Assembly: GCA_016125045.1 (NCBI GenBank)
Contig: WGML01000003.1
Span: forward strand, 1-64,000
Reading direction: 5' to 3'
Source: a bacterium
GTDB lineage: Bacteria; Pseudomonadota; Alphaproteobacteria; Caulobacterales; Hyphomonadaceae
DNA: 64,000 nt
Translations under genes and position numbers: made by a program
Shown here: positions 62,952 to 64,000 of the stretch, piece after piece
How the letters are laid out: the number at the start of each line of letters is the position of its first letter
Numbering within the stretch: the first letter of the stretch is position 1
The notes under the pieces: generated by a model
What the model was told of the DNA's origin: nothing
The model's database searches: none
Seen by the model: the letters and a program-made list of their open reading frames with translations, nothing else

Positions 62952-63032
62952 GCCGGTTTTGCGTGCGGTCAAGGGCGCGTGGAACACGCGCCGCGAAGCG
63001 GGCAAAGCCCCTTGACCGCACGAAAAACCGGC
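62952..63032. repeat. Large inverted repeat with two inner hairpins
   Basis: Arms GCCGGTTTTGCGTGCGGTC (62952-62970, extending to AAGGG at 62975) and its complement (63008-63032) pair at 23 of 24 positions. The loop holds a perfect hairpin CGCGTG-GAA-CACGCG (62976-62990) and a second CCGC-GAA-GCGG (62991-63001). The whole element can fold as a cloverleaf-like cruciform or RNA. No poly-T end is present on either strand. Confidence 0.75.
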
Positions 63033-63045
63033 AAGGAAAATCACC

Positions 63046-63114
63046 ATGGCCCAAGTGGCATTTTATGCCATTGGGCATGACGGAAAACCAATGTCGAATC
63101 AGTGGTATGTATAG
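63046..63114 (+). CDS. Possible 22-residue peptide ORF
   Basis: ATG 63046 is preceded by AAGGAAAA at a good distance and reads MAQVAFYAIGH to a stop at 63112-63114, ending NQWYV. It starts 13 bases after the large inverted repeat. It may be a leader peptide or chance. No family recognised. Confidence 0.25.
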   Translation: MAQVAFYAIGHDGKPMSNQWYV

Positions 63115-63279
63115 AACTTTAGCGGCTTGTTTTGTCAGCCTGAATGGGTACCTAAGGTAGCATGGAAAAAGGCGTTTTCATTTGGAAATTGGCTGAGTTG
63201 TTCTCCTCTTATGGGCAGGAGTGCATTGCCCTTTTCCATACAAGCTGCCGACAATTCTTCTCCGAAATCAGGAGAAGCC

Positions 63280-64000
63280 GTGCCCACTAACCAGAACCCC
63301 GAACAACTCGCCCGCGACCAGATTGACCGCCTGCTCATCGAAGCAGGCTGGCAGGTGCAGGACAAGAAAGCACTCGACTTCAATGCCGGTCCGGGCATCG
63401 CCGTGCGCGAGTATCAGACCGATATCGGCCCTGCCGATTACGTCATGTTTGTTGATCGCAAGGCCGTCGGCGTCATTGAGGCCAAGCCCCAGGAGTGGGG
63501 GCACAAGATCACCGCCGTTGAGGAGCAAACAGCAGGCTATGCCGCCGCGAAGCTGAAATGGGTGAGCAATTCCGAGCCGCTGCCTTTTCTTTATGAGAGT
63601 ACCGGCGTCATCACGCGTTTTACGAACGGTTTCGACCCCAGGCCGCGCTCGCGGGAGGTGTTCACCTTCCACCGCCCTGAGACGCTTGCGGGCTGGGTGG
63701 AAGCCGTCACGCCAACGCATTCAGGCAAAGGCGGCATGCAGGAGGAGGGGGCCGAATGGCGCGGCCCGCCGCCGTCCCTGCGGGCGAAACTTCAGCACCT
63801 GCCGCCGCTCGACACGGCGGGACTGCGCGATTGCCAGATCACGGCGATCACCAATCTCGAAAGGTCATTCCGCGAAGACCGTCCGCGCGCCCTCGTGCAG
63901 ATGGCGACCGGATCGGGCAAGACGTTCACCGCGATCACCTCGGTCTACCGCCTGCTGAAATTCGCAGGCGCCAAGCGCATTCTTTTCCTCGTGGACACCA
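63280..64000 (+). CDS. hsdR: Type I restriction enzyme R subunit (HsdR), N-terminal part, cut by window edge
   Basis: The first 240 codons from GTG 63280 (CAGGAGAAGCC upstream), open to the end of the window. The N-terminal PD-(D/E)XK nuclease shows DYVMFVDRKAVGVIEAKP (the Asp and EAK residues of the site). A Q-motif helix (LRDCQITAITNLE) and Walker A MATGSGKTFTAI begin the SF2 motor, and RILFLVDT is motif Ia. It belongs to the EcoEI-like HsdR family. HsdM and HsdS should follow outside the window. Confidence 0.88.
   Translation, partial: MPTNQNPEQLARDQIDRLLIEAGWQVQDKKALDFNAGPGIAVREYQTDIGPADYVMFVDRKAVGVIEAKPQEWGHKITAVEEQTAGYAAAKLKWVSNSEPLPFLYESTGVITRFTNGFDPRPRSREVFTFHRPETLAGWVEAVTPTHSGKGGMQEEGAEWRGPPPSLRAKLQHLPPLDTAGLRDCQITAITNLERSFREDRPRALVQMATGSGKTFTAITSVYRLLKFAGAKRILFLVDT

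Noticed and set aside
58970-63279. attR copy of the tRNA-Leu 3' end inside the window
   Set aside because: No second GAGGTTCGAGTCCTC-like segment was found to the right of the integrase; the island end must lie outside.

Overview
The window is GC-rich (about 65 percent by eye), densely coded DNA from an alphaproteobacterium. The family mix suggests the Caulobacterales/Hyphomonadales-Parvularculales side: divergent bolA and J-domain genes near cobS/cobT, a serC leader-like RNA before serC, a zf-CHCC protein, and the paired parallel beta-helix/diheme cytochrome families. The species cannot be named from the sequence alone.

Layout. 1-0.95 kb: a mercury-resistance cluster (merR divergent from merT-merP, with a 19-bp-spacer MerR promoter) next to the 3' end of tRNA-Ser(GGA). 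1.5-10.4 kb: housekeeping genes (msrA, a DUF1287 protein, a malyl-CoA/citrate-lyase-type lyase, DoxX, xerD with two upstream envelope proteins, aroK-aroB, and a LuxR-type regulator coupled to aroB). 10.7-23.3 kb: bolA // J-domain gene, then a caspase-like peptidase, a desaturase and a PQQ dehydrogenase, then cobS-DLH-FAD monooxygenase-cobT-phytase/esterase lipoprotein. 23.3-39 kb: a coiled-coil protein, polA, a hybrid histidine kinase split by a 34-bp tandem duplication, an SGNH hydrolase-cytochrome-beta-helix operon, an ABC ATPase, a large redoxin/cytochrome/copper-monooxygenase lipoprotein, a TIR membrane protein, thiD and a TonB-like protein. 39-54 kb: PhzF, EamA, a pseudo-receiver, a vWA lipoprotein, serC-GNAT-serA, a caspase homologue whose p10-like half precedes its p20 half, hydrolases, PagL and a large hybrid kinase.

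From 54.36 kb to the right edge lies a genomic island entered at tRNA-Leu(CAG). It holds a P4-type integrase with three arm-like repeats, a SIR2-HerA antiphage pair, an AlpA-type regulator, a flavin amine oxidase whose Tat-leader start codon appears lost, an HEISH metallopeptidase-like lipoprotein, a decayed second copy of the amine-oxidase leader, about 1.6 kb of repeat-rich noncoding DNA, and the start of a type I restriction hsdR gene that runs off the window. The right attachment site is not in the window.

The most unusual item is the 256-residue caspase homologue at 48.08-48.85 kb. Its subdomain order (signal peptide, p10-like, p20 with His and Cys) looks circularly permuted relative to the canonical caspase at 11.7 kb. 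Together with the TIR protein, SIR2-HerA and type I restriction, the window carries an unusual number of candidate cell-suicide and defence effectors. The canonical caspase and the TIR protein also share the same linker module.
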